This document shows positions 6,898 through 15,208 of a DNA stretch of 64,000 bases, in pieces. Each line of letters begins with the position of its first letter. Within the stretch, counting starts at the first letter, position 1. Below the pieces are notes generated by a model, which saw nothing but the letters and a program-made list of their open reading frames with translations, searched no databases and was not told the origin of the DNA. Source of the DNA: Intrasporangium_A sp039812505 (lineage in GTDB: Bacteria; Actinomycetota; Actinomycetes; Actinomycetales; Dermatophilaceae); contig NZ_JBDIAQ010000001.1 of NCBI RefSeq assembly GCF_039812505.1, forward strand, positions 18,624 through 82,623. The letters run 5' to 3'. A program made the translations under genes and the position numbers.

Positions 6898-8562
6898 CTA
6901 CTTCTCGTGCACGTAGGTGCCGGGGGCCGGCTCCTGCGGCGGGTACGTCGCGGACCCCAGGGCCTCTGGGGCCGGTTTGCGCGTCCCGGAGCGCGGCCGG
7001 AGCCACTCCATCCAGTCCGGCCACCACGAGCCCTGGTGCTCCTCGGCCTTGGCCAGCCACGCGTCCGGGTCCGGGCCGCCGGCGGGCGCGATGCGGTACT
7101 TGTAGCGCGAGCTGCCGGGCGCGTTGACGAAGGTCTGGATGTGCCCGCTGTTGACGATGACGACCTGGTTGTCGCCGCCGAGCAGCTGGCTGGTCATGTA
7201 GCAGGGGCGCCACGTCGTGATGTGGTCGCGCTGTCCGGCCACGACGAAGCCGTCGGACTTGACCTGGGACAGGTCGATCGGGGTGCCCAGCAGGGTCATC
7301 CCGCCCGGCTCGACCACCATGCGGTTGGCCAGCATGCTGTTCGTGTCGCGGGAGAACTTGGCCGACAGGTTGGTTGCGTCGTCGTTCCACGCCAGCACGT
7401 CGAAGGCGGGCGCATCCTGACCGAGCAGCCAGTCGTTGATCACGTAGTTGTAGACCAGGTCCTTCGGCCGCATCCAGGCGAAGTTGTGCGCCACCTGCTT
7501 GGAGTTGTAGACCTTGGCGTCCGTCGCCGCCTTGGTCAGCTCGCCCGAGATGCCCGGCGTGGCCATCATGGTGACGCCGTTGGGCTTGCGCGCATCCAGC
7601 ATGGTGACGATGTAGGTGGCCGCGTGGACCGGGTTGGTGCCCTTGGTGACCAGGTGGGCCTGCACCAGCGCGCTGGTCATCCCGCCGGCGCACAGCCCCA
7701 CCAGGTTGAGGTCCTTGGCCCCGGTGATCTCCCGGACGATGTCGAAGGCCCGGATGTGTGCGGCGAGGTACTCGTCGAGGCCCCACGCGCCGTGCCCGAG
7801 CGACGGGTCCTCGCGCGGGTTGCGCCAGACGATCATGAAGGTCTGCATGCCGTTGGCGATCGCGTACTCCACCATCGAGCGCCCGGGGGCGAGGTCGAGC
7901 ACGTAGTGCCGGTTCAGCTCCGGCGGCACGAACAGCAGCGGACGCCGGTGCACCTGCTCCGTGGTCGGGTTGTACTGCAGCAGCTCGAAGATGTCCTCGC
8001 GGTAGACCACGGCGCCCGGGGTGCAGGCGAGGTTCTCGCCGACCGTGAACGGGCTCGTGTCGACCATGCTGGGCATGCCCCGGTTGTCCTTCAGGTCGCG
8101 CAGGAAGTGCTGCATGCCACGCAGCACGGACATCCCCCCGGTCTCGAGCGCCCGGGAGACGGCGACCGGGTTGGTCAGCAGAAAGTTCGCCGGCGAGACC
8201 GCGCCGGTGAAGATGTCGGTCAGGTACCGGGTGCGCTTCTGGCTCTCCCAGTCCGCGTCGTCCTGGGCGGTCATCCGCTCGACCGCCTGCGTCCAAGCCA
8301 GGTGGCCCTGCGCCAGCCGGCGGTACACCGGGTTCTCCCGCCACCGCCGGTCGCCGTAGAGCGGGTCGCGGGTCGGGATCTCGATCTCCGAGAGGTTGAG
8401 CACGACCTTGGCCCACTCCGCGAGCAGCCGCGGCGTCTCGGTGGCCAGGACCTCCGGCCGGGTCAGCAGCTTGACCAGCTCACGCATCCGCAGCGGATCG
8501 AACGCGTCGGCACCGACCGAGATCGCTCCGCCGACCGACTCTTCCAGCTCGTTTCGATCCAT
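6898..8562 (-). CDS. phaC: Polyhydroxyalkanoate synthase (class I-like)
   Basis: 554 residues, the size of class I synthases that polymerise hydroxyacyl-CoA at the granule surface. It has an alpha/beta-hydrolase core with the lipase-like box GLCAGG, giving nucleophile Cys291; Asp446 (GQRDHIT) and His474 (NSGHIQTF) complete the triad. The N-terminal region around 65-165 is the usual PhaC_N segment. It is the last gene of the PHA cluster, 159 bases after maoC, and ends at a strong hairpin. PhaA and PhaB are not nearby, so monomers may come from the adjacent MaoC hydratase or from genes elsewhere. Confidence 0.93.
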   Translation of the reverse strand: MDRNELEESVGGAISVGADAFDPLRMRELVKLLTRPEVLATETPRLLAEWAKVVLNLSEIEIPTRDPLYGDRRWRENPVYRRLAQGHLAWTQAVERMTAQDDADWESQKRTRYLTDIFTGAVSPANFLLTNPVAVSRALETGGMSVLRGMQHFLRDLKDNRGMPSMVDTSPFTVGENLACTPGAVVYREDIFELLQYNPTTEQVHRRPLLFVPPELNRHYVLDLAPGRSMVEYAIANGMQTFMIVWRNPREDPSLGHGAWGLDEYLAAHIRAFDIVREITGAKDLNLVGLCAGGMTSALVQAHLVTKGTNPVHAATYIVTMLDARKPNGVTMMATPGISGELTKAATDAKVYNSKQVAHNFAWMRPKDLVYNYVINDWLLGQDAPAFDVLAWNDDATNLSAKFSRDTNSMLANRMVVEPGGMTLLGTPIDLSQVKSDGFVVAGQRDHITTWRPCYMTSQLLGGDNQVVIVNSGHIQTFVNAPGSSRYKYRIAPAGGPDPDAWLAKAEEHQGSWWPDWMEWLRPRSGTRKPAPEALGSATYPPQEPAPGTYVHEK

Positions 8563-8721
8563 GGGACCATCACCATCACTTTGCTAGCTCGACCGGACCG
8601 GGCGTGTACCCACGCCACGCCGTGCTCGTCGGGACGTCACTCGTCGGGACGTCGCTGGGGACCTCGTCGGGACGGGTCCCGGTTGCCCTCCGTCGCGGGC
8701 TCGGCACCTGCCGAGCGTACC
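8563..8721 (-). other. phaC upstream region with three short direct repeats
   Basis: CTCGTCGGGACG occurs three times on the plus strand, at 8625, 8640 and 8663; the first two copies extend as CTCGTCGGGACGTC. They lie between maoC and phaC, where a phaC-proximal promoter or operator could be. No clear -35/-10 pair was identified. Confidence 0.4.
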
Positions 8722-9168
8722 TCACTGCCCGGGCGGCTCGGCGTCCCAGATGAGGTGCTCGGCCACCGCCACGACCTCGTCGTGCTGGTTGCGTGCCTCC
8801 ACGCGGCAGGTGATCCGGTGCCCGTCCTCGGACCGGGCGGTCATCGCCTGGGCCAGGCTGATCGTGTCCCCGAAGCGCACCGGCTTGGTGAACCGCATCC
8901 GGTTGTAGCCCAGCGACAGGCCGTCGACGCCGTTCTGCAGCATCCACCGACCCGCGACGGTCGACATGAGCCCGACGGTCAGCGCGCCGTGCGCGACGCG
9001 TTCGCCGACCGGGTGGCTGGCGGCATACACCGCGTTGATGTGGACCGGGTAGAAGTCACCGGTGATGCCGGCGAAGGAGTAGACGTCGAACTCGGTGATC
9101 GTCTTGGTGAACTCGACCGCCCCGGGAAGTTCGCGGACCGGCGGCTCCTGCTTCGGCTCTGGTGTCAT
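8722..9168 (-). CDS. MaoC-family (R)-hydratase, PhaJ-like
   Basis: 148 residues with a single hot-dog fold. The hydratase-2 motif reads FAGITGDFYPVHIN, containing the Asp and His that activate water in (R)-specific enoyl-CoA hydratases. It also shows AHGALTVGLMS and the C-terminal IWDAEP. PhaJ enzymes turn beta-oxidation enoyl-CoA into (R)-3-hydroxyacyl-CoA for PhaC. The ATG (9166-9168) lies four bases past the regulator's stop, so the two are co-transcribed. Position beside phaC supports a monomer-supply role; the exact chain length is unknown. Confidence 0.85.
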   Translation of the reverse strand: MTPEPKQEPPVRELPGAVEFTKTITEFDVYSFAGITGDFYPVHINAVYAASHPVGERVAHGALTVGLMSTVAGRWMLQNGVDGLSLGYNRMRFTKPVRFGDTISLAQAMTARSEDGHRITCRVEARNQHDEVVAVAEHLIWDAEPPGQ

Positions 9169-9172
9169 GGCG

Positions 9173-9682
9173 TCAGCCTCTCGCGTCGTCCGCGTCCGGC
9201 GCTACCCCGGGTGCCGCGGCCGGGCCGGACGGGTCCGGCCGGCCGAGCGGGTGGTCGGCGCGACCGGTTGCCACGCGCTCGGCGGCGGCCCGCAGGTAGC
9301 TGCGGTAGACCGAGCGCAGGGCCTCCTTCTCGGCCGGGGCAAGCACGCGGTCGAGCGCTATCGCCGTCTCCACGCTGACCGGCTCGCCGGCGCCCTCGTC
9401 GGGACCCGACTCGCCCGCCGCGGGCTGCGGGCCGCGGTCGGGAAGCACCTGCTGGCGCAGCATCTCCTCGACCGACAGGTGCAGCGCCTCGCCGATCTGG
9501 ACCAGCACCCGCAGGGTCGGGTCGTGCAGACCGCGCTCGAGCTGGCTGAGATAGGCGTTCGAGACCAACGTGGCCCGCGACAGCTCACGCAGGGACATGT
9601 TGGCCAGCTCGCGCTGGGATCGGATGAAGGCGCCCATCGCGGCGCGCTGGGACTCCCACATGCCCGAGATCGGACCTGTCAT
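9173..9682 (-). CDS. Xre-family transcriptional regulator of the PHA cluster
   Basis: 169 residues. An N-terminal helix-turn-helix of the Xre/Cro type (about 17-72: RSQRELANMSLRELSRATLVSNAYLSQLERG) is followed by a Pro/Gly/Asp-rich, probably disordered C-terminus. This kind of gene sits between phasin and maoC in actinobacterial PHA clusters and is the obvious candidate to control them. ATG at 9680-9682. It is separated from phasin by a strong hairpin, so it is read either by read-through or from its own promoter. Its operator is not known; see the dyad in the phasin promoter. Confidence 0.82.
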   Translation of the reverse strand: MTGPISGMWESQRAAMGAFIRSQRELANMSLRELSRATLVSNAYLSQLERGLHDPTLRVLVQIGEALHLSVEEMLRQQVLPDRGPQPAAGESGPDEGAGEPVSVETAIALDRVLAPAEKEALRSVYRSYLRAAAERVATGRADHPLGRPDPSGPAAAPGVAPDADDARG

Positions 9683-9709
9683 CGCGGCATCCTGCCTTCC
9701 GGGTACGAG

Positions 9710-9741
9710 CAGGAGCCACCCGCGGCTGCGGGTGGCTCCTG
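9710..9741 (-). terminator. Strong hairpin between phasin gene and regulator
   Basis: Perfect 14-bp stem (9710-9723 with 9728-9741) closed by a four-base loop. It starts 39 bases past the phasin stop on the minus strand. It probably ends or attenuates the abundant phasin message so that the downstream regulator, maoC and phaC receive less transcription. The tail is not U-rich. Confidence 0.75.
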
Positions 9742-9779
9742 CCGGCGAATCGCTGGAGACGACTGGCGTGCGCCGCGCC

Positions 9780-10109
9780 TCAGGCCTTCTTGGCGGCCGG
9801 CTTGGCAGCCGGAGCCTGCTCGGCGGCCTCGGTCGCGACGGCGCCGGCCTGCAGCAGCGAGTGGACGAACTGCTTGTTGAGGTCCATCAGCTGGGCAGCG
9901 AAGTCGTAGACCGAGTCGACGATCGCGGTGGGGTCACCCATGACCTGCTTGGCACCGGGCACCTGCGCGAGGGTCGGCACCTGCGGGGTGAACTTGGCGA
10001 CGGCCTGGCTCCACGCCTGCACGGCCTCGACGGCGGCGGCCTGGCCGGTACGGATCGTCTCGAGCGCCTGAGCCTGGGCGGAGGTGATGAGGTCCTGAGC
10101 GTTGTCCAT
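9780..10109 (-). CDS. Phasin-like PHA granule-associated protein
   Basis: 109 residues, rich in Ala and Gln and almost wholly amphipathic helix (QDLITSAQAQALETIRTGQAA... VDSVYDFAAQLMDLNKQF). It ends in an Ala/Lys/Pro tail, KPAAKKA, resembling histone-like phasin C-termini. Phasins coat PHA granules and are made in large amounts. It has the best promoter of the region (10155-10184), the ribosome site AAAGGAG and a following strong hairpin. All of this fits a highly expressed stand-alone transcript. Assignment rests on composition and context; phasins diverge widely. Confidence 0.8.
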   Translation of the reverse strand: MDNAQDLITSAQAQALETIRTGQAAAVEAVQAWSQAVAKFTPQVPTLAQVPGAKQVMGDPTAIVDSVYDFAAQLMDLNKQFVHSLLQAGAVATEAAEQAPAAKPAAKKA

Positions 10110-10154
10110 GACTACTCCTTTGGTAGTGATTGAGATACTGAGCGGTACCTCTCC

Positions 10155-10184
10155 ACTGTACGAACCTCGTGTTCACTATGTCAA
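10155..10184 (-). promoter_or_regulatory. Near-consensus promoter of the phasin gene with an internal dyad
   Basis: On the minus strand, -35 TTGACA (10184-10179) and -10 TACAGT (10160-10155) are separated by 18 bases. Within the spacer lies a perfect inverted repeat GAAC-N5-GTTC (10162-10174), well placed for a repressor. The adjacent Xre regulator is the natural candidate. Confidence 0.7.
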
Positions 10185-10235
10185 GCGGCCGGCGCGCGCG
10201 TCGTCTGGTGCGGGTCGCCGGGCCGGCCGCAGCCG

Positions 10236-11075
10236 TCAGGCCGTGGCCACCCCGGCCTGCCGGTCGAGGAACTCCGTGATGATCGGTCCGACGACCCGGG
10301 CGCGGTCGAACGGGAACAGGTGGCCCCCGTGGTCGATGACCCGCAGCTCGGCGTGCGGGATGCCGCTGGCGAGCAGTCGGGAGTTGGCCACCGGCGCGAG
10401 CGGGTCCTCGTCGCCACCCAGGACGAGGGTCGGCATGGTGAGCCGGGCCAGCCAGGGCAGGCTCGACCACGTCGAGCCGGCCGCGAACTGGTAGAGCAGG
10501 CCGGTCAGCGACGGGCGGGCGCCGTTCCAGCCCGACAGCTCGGTGTCGAGCAGGCCGGGGTGGCGCCCGACCCGGCCCCGGTAGAGCACCGGGGCGGACA
10601 GCTCGTGGACGGCCTTGCACTGGTAGAGCAGCGGGTTGGTCACCGCCAGCATCGCCAGCGGGTCGGCCGGGAAGCCGCCCCAGCCGCAGGCGGTGCCGAC
10701 CAGGACCATCGAGGCGACCCGGTTCGGGTGGTCCTTGCCGAGCTGCTGGGCGATCATCCCGCCGAAGGAGTAGCCCAGCACGTCGAAGACCTCGATCCCG
10801 AGCTGGTCCAGCACGTCGCGGTAGAGCTCGGCGAGCTGTCGGATCGTCATCGGGTACCGCGGCGCCTGGGAGCGGCCGGTCCCCGGGTGGTCGACGGCGA
10901 CCAGGCGCCGGCCCGGCAGCCGGTCGACGAGCGCCTGCCAGCCCTCGAGGCGCCCGCCGAGCCCGTTGACGAGCAGCAGCGGCCGGCCGGCGCCGACGTC
11001 ACGGATCCGCAGGGCCAGGCCGGTGCTCTCGACGAACCGGTCGGCGCTCCGGGCGAAGGGTCGGGTCATGACCAT
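10236..11075 (-). CDS. phaZ: Alpha/beta hydrolase, probable intracellular PHA depolymerase
   Basis: 279 residues. Core motifs: oxyanion loop LLLVNGLGGRLEGWQ, nucleophile elbow GYSFGG, acid in GGDEDPLAP and the His in DHGGHLFPFDRA. The sequence resembles the PhaZ type of medium-chain-length PHA depolymerase, which mobilises stored polymer, and the gene is beside phasin and phaC. The start chosen is ATG 11075 (MVMTRPF), with AGAGGGAG upstream; an in-frame ATG six bases later is also possible. A longer upstream extension is low-complexity and rejected. Hydrolase class is certain; depolymerase role is supported mainly by context. Confidence 0.8.
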   Translation of the reverse strand: MVMTRPFARSADRFVESTGLALRIRDVGAGRPLLLVNGLGGRLEGWQALVDRLPGRRLVAVDHPGTGRSQAPRYPMTIRQLAELYRDVLDQLGIEVFDVLGYSFGGMIAQQLGKDHPNRVASMVLVGTACGWGGFPADPLAMLAVTNPLLYQCKAVHELSAPVLYRGRVGRHPGLLDTELSGWNGARPSLTGLLYQFAAGSTWSSLPWLARLTMPTLVLGGDEDPLAPVANSRLLASGIPHAELRVIDHGGHLFPFDRARVVGPIITEFLDRQAGVATA

Positions 11076-11238
11076 GCTGCTGCTCCCTCTTGTTGACGAC
11101 GCTGCCGGCACGGGCGGCGGAGCGCGGGTCGTCCGGCCGGGACGCGCTCCCGGTCCCCATCTTCGCCGACCGGCACGGCCGCCGTTCACATCTTCGCCAA
11201 CCCGTTCCGGCGGCGGTCACGCGGGTCCGCCGTACCGG

Positions 11239-12600
11239 TCAGGTGAAGCGGACCACGAGGGCGTCGCCGGCCCCGGCCATCGGCCCGGCGAGGTCGTCGA
11301 CCTCGTCCGGCGGCTCCCCCTCCGGCGCTCCCCCCGGCCCGACCGGAGCAGCCCGGTCGTGGGCCTGCAGCCAGGTCGACACCACCAGCCACAGCACGGC
11401 CAGCACCCGGAGCATCGAGATGGCCGCGTACCACGGGTTCGGCAGACCCCGGTCCGGCACGGTGGTGGCCGCGATGACGAGCCAGACGGCCACGAAGTTG
11501 ACCGCCTCACCGGTGGCCCAGACGAGGTGGTCACGCCACTGGACCGCGGCCAGTGCGACCAGCGGGACCAGCCAGAGCGAGCTCTGCACCGTGAAGGACT
11601 TGCCGGTGACCAGCACGATCCCGACCATGACCAGCGAGACCTCGGCGATCGTCGGGCGCCGCGGCGCCGCCAGCGCCAGCACCGCGCCGAGCAGCACGGC
11701 CAGGACCCAGCCCGAGACGGCGAGCGCCGTCACCACGCCGACCGAGAGGGGGTGGCCGGCCAGCTGCGGGAGCAGCCACGGCGAGCCGTACCCCGGACCG
11801 GCGGTGGCCCAGTCGGCGTAGGCGGACGTGGCCGCGGCGGGGTTGAGCAGCCACGTCGCGGCGAACACCACGACCAGCACGAGCACGGCCTGCCCGGCGG
11901 TGCGCCGGTAGTCGCGCAGCCGCCCGGCCCGCACGGCCAGCAGGCCGATCGCGATCAGCAGCAGCACCGGGTAGGACCGTGCGGCCATCGCGAGCCCGAG
12001 CAGCACGCCCGCCGTCGTCGGGCGGCGCCGGCCCCAGGCCCACAGGCCGGCCGTGGCCAGCGCGACCCCGACCGCGTCGGCCGAGATGAACGCGACGAGC
12101 GCGACGACCGGCGACAGGGCGACGTGCGCCGCGAGCCAGGGCCGGCGCAGCGAGCCGGCCACCATCCAGATCATCGCCAGCACGAGGACCGAGGTGACGA
12201 CCGCCCACAGCGCGAAGTACCAGGCGATCCGGGCTCCCTCGCGCCCGTCCGGCACGAGGGAGCCGACGAGCATGAGCAGCACGCCGGTCAGCGGCGGCTG
12301 CCCGGTCACCGGGGCATCCGCCCCACCCTGGAGGTATGCCGCTATCCCCCGTTCCAGCCCCGCGTCGCGGAACGCGTTGGGCAGGTCGGCGTAGCAGGCG
12401 TCCCAGAACTGCTCGGTTCCGGTCCAGTGGGTGCGCAGGCAGGGTGCCCGCAGCAGGATCCCGAAGCCGAGCGGCAGGGCCGCGAGGGCGGTCAGGATCG
12501 CCGCGGTCACCGGCCAGCGCGGGTCGGGCTCGGCGGCATACCGTCCCCTCGGGCCCCCGATGACCTCGGCGGCGGCCCGGGCGACGGGGTCGGGCGCCAC
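11239..12600 (-). CDS. GT87/DUF2029-type polyprenol-phosphate-dependent membrane glycosyltransferase
   Basis: 453 residues with about ten to eleven membrane helices and a hydrophilic C-terminal tail from about 415. An early periplasmic loop (FWDACYADLPNAFRDAGLERGI) and TGQPPLTGVLL agree with the GT-C fold of GT87 enzymes, which use polyprenyl-phosphate mannose or related donors outside the membrane. It follows ponA by seven bases, the same arrangement as Mycobacterium ponA1-Rv0051. GTG start at 12598-12600. The acceptor is unknown; a cell-envelope polysaccharide is the likely target. Confidence 0.78.
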   Translation of the reverse strand: MAPDPVARAAAEVIGGPRGRYAAEPDPRWPVTAAILTALAALPLGFGILLRAPCLRTHWTGTEQFWDACYADLPNAFRDAGLERGIAAYLQGGADAPVTGQPPLTGVLLMLVGSLVPDGREGARIAWYFALWAVVTSVLVLAMIWMVAGSLRRPWLAAHVALSPVVALVAFISADAVGVALATAGLWAWGRRRPTTAGVLLGLAMAARSYPVLLLIAIGLLAVRAGRLRDYRRTAGQAVLVLVVVFAATWLLNPAAATSAYADWATAGPGYGSPWLLPQLAGHPLSVGVVTALAVSGWVLAVLLGAVLALAAPRRPTIAEVSLVMVGIVLVTGKSFTVQSSLWLVPLVALAAVQWRDHLVWATGEAVNFVAVWLVIAATTVPDRGLPNPWYAAISMLRVLAVLWLVVSTWLQAHDRAAPVGPGGAPEGEPPDEVDDLAGPMAGAGDALVVRFT

Positions 12601-12607
12601 GCCTGCC

Positions 12608-14779
12608 TCACCCCGCCCGGGAGCGGGTCGCGCCTGCCTCGGGCCGGGGTGGCCGGGGCACCGTGAACGTCGGCCGGCTCCGCGTGGGCGGCCGGGTCAG
12701 CGTGGGCCGGGCCGGCACGGTCCGGGTGGGCACCGGGGGGCCGGTCTGCGACGGCGACTGGGTCGAGGGTGCCTCGGTCGTGGTCGGCGCGCCGGTCGGG
12801 GTACCCGTCCGGGGCGTGGTCGGCGCGATGGTCACCCGGTTGTCGCCGACGCCGGCCCGGGGCGGGAAGGACTCGACGGGCACGCCCTGCAGGACCGGCT
12901 GCATGAACTCCATGAAGATGTCCGCCGGGATGGTGCCGCCGGTCAGGTTGTAGCCCTCGGCGTCGGTCATCGTCGTCGGGTTGCCGGCCGCGTCCGGCTT
13001 GTACATGCCGATCGAGACGGCGAGCTGCGGGACGAACCCGGAGAACCAGATGGACCGGTTCTCCTCGGAGGTCCCGGTCTTGCCGGCAACCGGACGGTCC
13101 AGGCCCTGCAGCTTGGTCGCGGTCCCGCCGGGCCGGACCGTGTAGGTCATCGCGTCGGTGACATCGGCCGTGACGTCCTTGTCGAAGGCCCGCGTCGTCT
13201 TCGGCGTGGCGACGTAACTGAAGCCGGACGTGGTCGAGGTCGCCGACTTCACCAGGTAGGGGGTGCTGCGGATGCCCTGCGCGGCGATCGTCGAGTAGGC
13301 CGAGGCCATGTCGATCACGTGCGGGGAGGACGTGCCCAGCACGTTCGTCAGGGTCGTGTCGAGCCCGGCCGTGTCGGCCGGGATGCCCGCGTCGATGGCG
13401 GCCTGCCTCGTCTTGGCCGGGCCGACCTCCTCGTTGAGAGCCACGAATGCCGTGTTGATCGAGCGGCCGATCATCCGCCGCATGTCGATCATCCCGTAGG
13501 ACACGTGGCCGAAGTTGTTGATCGTCACGTCGTGGAACGTCTGAGGCGAGTTGCCGTTGAACTGCGTCCGGGTCGAGATGCCGTCGCGGACGGCGGCGAG
13601 CACCGCGAACGGCTTGAAGTTCGAGCCGGCCTGCAGGATCGCCTGGGTCGCGGCGTTCCACTGGGACTTCTGGTAGTCGGCACCGCCGTACATCGCGACC
13701 ACGGCACCGTCGCCCGGCTCGATCGCGACCAGGCCGCCGTCGACCTTGTCGGGCAGGTTGCCCTTCATCGCCGTGACCGCGGCGGCCTGCGCCTTCTTCT
13801 CGATCGTGGTGGTGACCCGCAAACCGCCCTGGTCGATGTCCTTGTCGGTCAGGCCGATCGCGTTGAGCTCCTTGCGCACCTCGGCGGTGATGTAGCCGGT
13901 CGGGCCGGAGCCGTAGGTATTCGCCTTGCGGGGGTTGATCCTGGGCAGCTCGGTCCACTCGGCGCGTTCGGCGGCCCAGAGCCAGCCCTGGCTGACCATC
14001 CCGTCCAGCACCCACGCGTAGCGGCGTTCGAGGTTGGTCCGGGCCTGCTCGCCGTTGGCCGGGTCGTACATCTCCGGCGCGTTCGTGATCGCGGCGAGCA
14101 CGGCGCCCTCGCCGACGGTGAGCTGGGAGACGTCCTTGCCGAAGTAGGTGCGGGCCGCGCTCTGGATGCCGTAGGCCCCGCGGCCGTAGTAGATGGTGTT
14201 GAGGTAGTTCTCGAGGATCTGCTGCTTGGACATCTGGTTGTCGATCTTGATGGCCAGCAGGATCTCCCTGCCCTTGCGCGCCAGGGTCCGGTCCTGGGTC
14301 AGGAAGTAGTTCTTGACGTACTGCTGGGTGATCGTGGACCCGCCGACCTGAGCCTCGCCGGTGACGCTTGTCTTGAGCGCCCGCAGGATGCCGGAGATCG
14401 AGATCCCGCTGTTGGTCCAGAAGGTGCGGTCCTCGGCGGCCAGGTGCGCGTCCTGGACGTGCTTGGGCACCTGCGAGAGCGGTACCGACTCGCGGTTGCC
14501 CTCGGCGGAAGAGATCCGGTCGAGCTCGGTGGTGCCGTCGGCGTAGTAGAGGATGGACAGCTGGGCGCTGGCCAGGTCGTTCGGCTGCGGGATCGACATC
14601 CGGGCGTAGGTCACGCCGATCCCGATGGCGCCGAGGACGAACAGCCCCAGCACCGTGAGGGAGCCCCACTTGAACGTCGGGACGGCCCAGCGACGCCAAC
14701 CCGTGCGCGGCGGCTTCTGCTCGGGCCGCTCGTCCGGCGCGGCCGGCTCGCCGCGCCCGTCCTGCCTGCTTCGCGCCAC
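12608..14779 (-). CDS. ponA: Bifunctional penicillin-binding protein (transglycosylase/transpeptidase)
   Basis: 723 residues. Order: cytoplasmic tail, one membrane helix (about 37-58), GT51 glycosyltransferase domain with the catalytic Glu in AAEDRTFW and STITQQYVKNYF, then a class A transpeptidase domain. The latter has the SxxK box SNFKPF, SIN (GRSINTAF) and KTGT (GKTGTSEE). The C-terminal 90 residues are a Pro/Thr-rich extracellular tail without a PASTA domain. It polymerises and cross-links peptidoglycan. GTG start at 14777-14779; the GT87 gene follows directly. It is syntenic with mycobacterial ponA1. Confidence 0.95.
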   Translation of the reverse strand: MARSRQDGRGEPAAPDERPEQKPPRTGWRRWAVPTFKWGSLTVLGLFVLGAIGIGVTYARMSIPQPNDLASAQLSILYYADGTTELDRISSAEGNRESVPLSQVPKHVQDAHLAAEDRTFWTNSGISISGILRALKTSVTGEAQVGGSTITQQYVKNYFLTQDRTLARKGREILLAIKIDNQMSKQQILENYLNTIYYGRGAYGIQSAARTYFGKDVSQLTVGEGAVLAAITNAPEMYDPANGEQARTNLERRYAWVLDGMVSQGWLWAAERAEWTELPRINPRKANTYGSGPTGYITAEVRKELNAIGLTDKDIDQGGLRVTTTIEKKAQAAAVTAMKGNLPDKVDGGLVAIEPGDGAVVAMYGGADYQKSQWNAATQAILQAGSNFKPFAVLAAVRDGISTRTQFNGNSPQTFHDVTINNFGHVSYGMIDMRRMIGRSINTAFVALNEEVGPAKTRQAAIDAGIPADTAGLDTTLTNVLGTSSPHVIDMASAYSTIAAQGIRSTPYLVKSATSTTSGFSYVATPKTTRAFDKDVTADVTDAMTYTVRPGGTATKLQGLDRPVAGKTGTSEENRSIWFSGFVPQLAVSIGMYKPDAAGNPTTMTDAEGYNLTGGTIPADIFMEFMQPVLQGVPVESFPPRAGVGDNRVTIAPTTPRTGTPTGAPTTTEAPSTQSPSQTGPPVPTRTVPARPTLTRPPTRSRPTFTVPRPPRPEAGATRSRAG

Positions 14780-14997
14780 TGGCTCACTTCCCGTCCTGGA
14801 TCGACCCGGTTGAGGGATCCGGGCCGCGTATCAGTATGACCGCCCGCGTCGCGCGCACCGAAACCCGAACCCCGCCGGTGGTGCCGGAGCCGGCGCGGCG
14901 GCGAGCTGCCGCAACTGTCGGCACGGCACTGCCGGGCGGGGTGCTGATCTGGGCACAGGCGGTGATGGACCGGCCCGCGACGGTAAAGGTCGGGACG

Positions 14998-15096
14998 CCC
15001 TCATCACCTGCTCCGCCACGGGGAGCAGCGGGCCCACTGCGTCGCTGAGCGGAGCAGCGGGCCCACTGCGTCGCTGAGCGGAGCAGGTGATGAGGG
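14998..15096. repeat. Intergenic element: 29-bp tandem units with perfect 19-bp inverted ends (copy B)
   Basis: The left arm CCCTCATCACCTGCTCCGC (14998-15016) is the exact reverse complement of the right arm at 15078-15096. Between them are two identical 29-bp units (15023-15051 and 15052-15080) starting GAGCAGCGGGCCCACTGCG. The left arm and first unit align with copy A at 4297-4330. No coding capacity is evident. Confidence 0.85.
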
Positions 15097-15124
15097 TCGC
15101 GGGACGCAGGTGGCGGCGAACCGG

Positions 15125-15208
15125 CGGACGACCATTGGTCGCCATCGGGCGATTCGCAGGCCTGGGCCGAGCACGGGAGCGGCAGGCTCGTGGCGCAATG
15201 GTCGTCCG
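15125..15208. repeat. 13-bp perfect inverted repeat around a 58-bp spacer
   Basis: CGGACGACCATTG (15125-15137) and CAATGGTCGTCCG (15196-15208) are exact reverse complements. Another GACCATTG occurs at 15232-15239. This could be an operator array for a divergent regulator or the remains of a small element. There is no coding content inside. Confidence 0.6.

Noticed and set aside
14998..15096. Possible mini CRISPR array (two identical 29-bp repeats)
   Set aside because: The repeats are directly adjacent with no spacer between them, there are no cas genes, and the flanks are inverted repeats. It is a palindromic element, not CRISPR.
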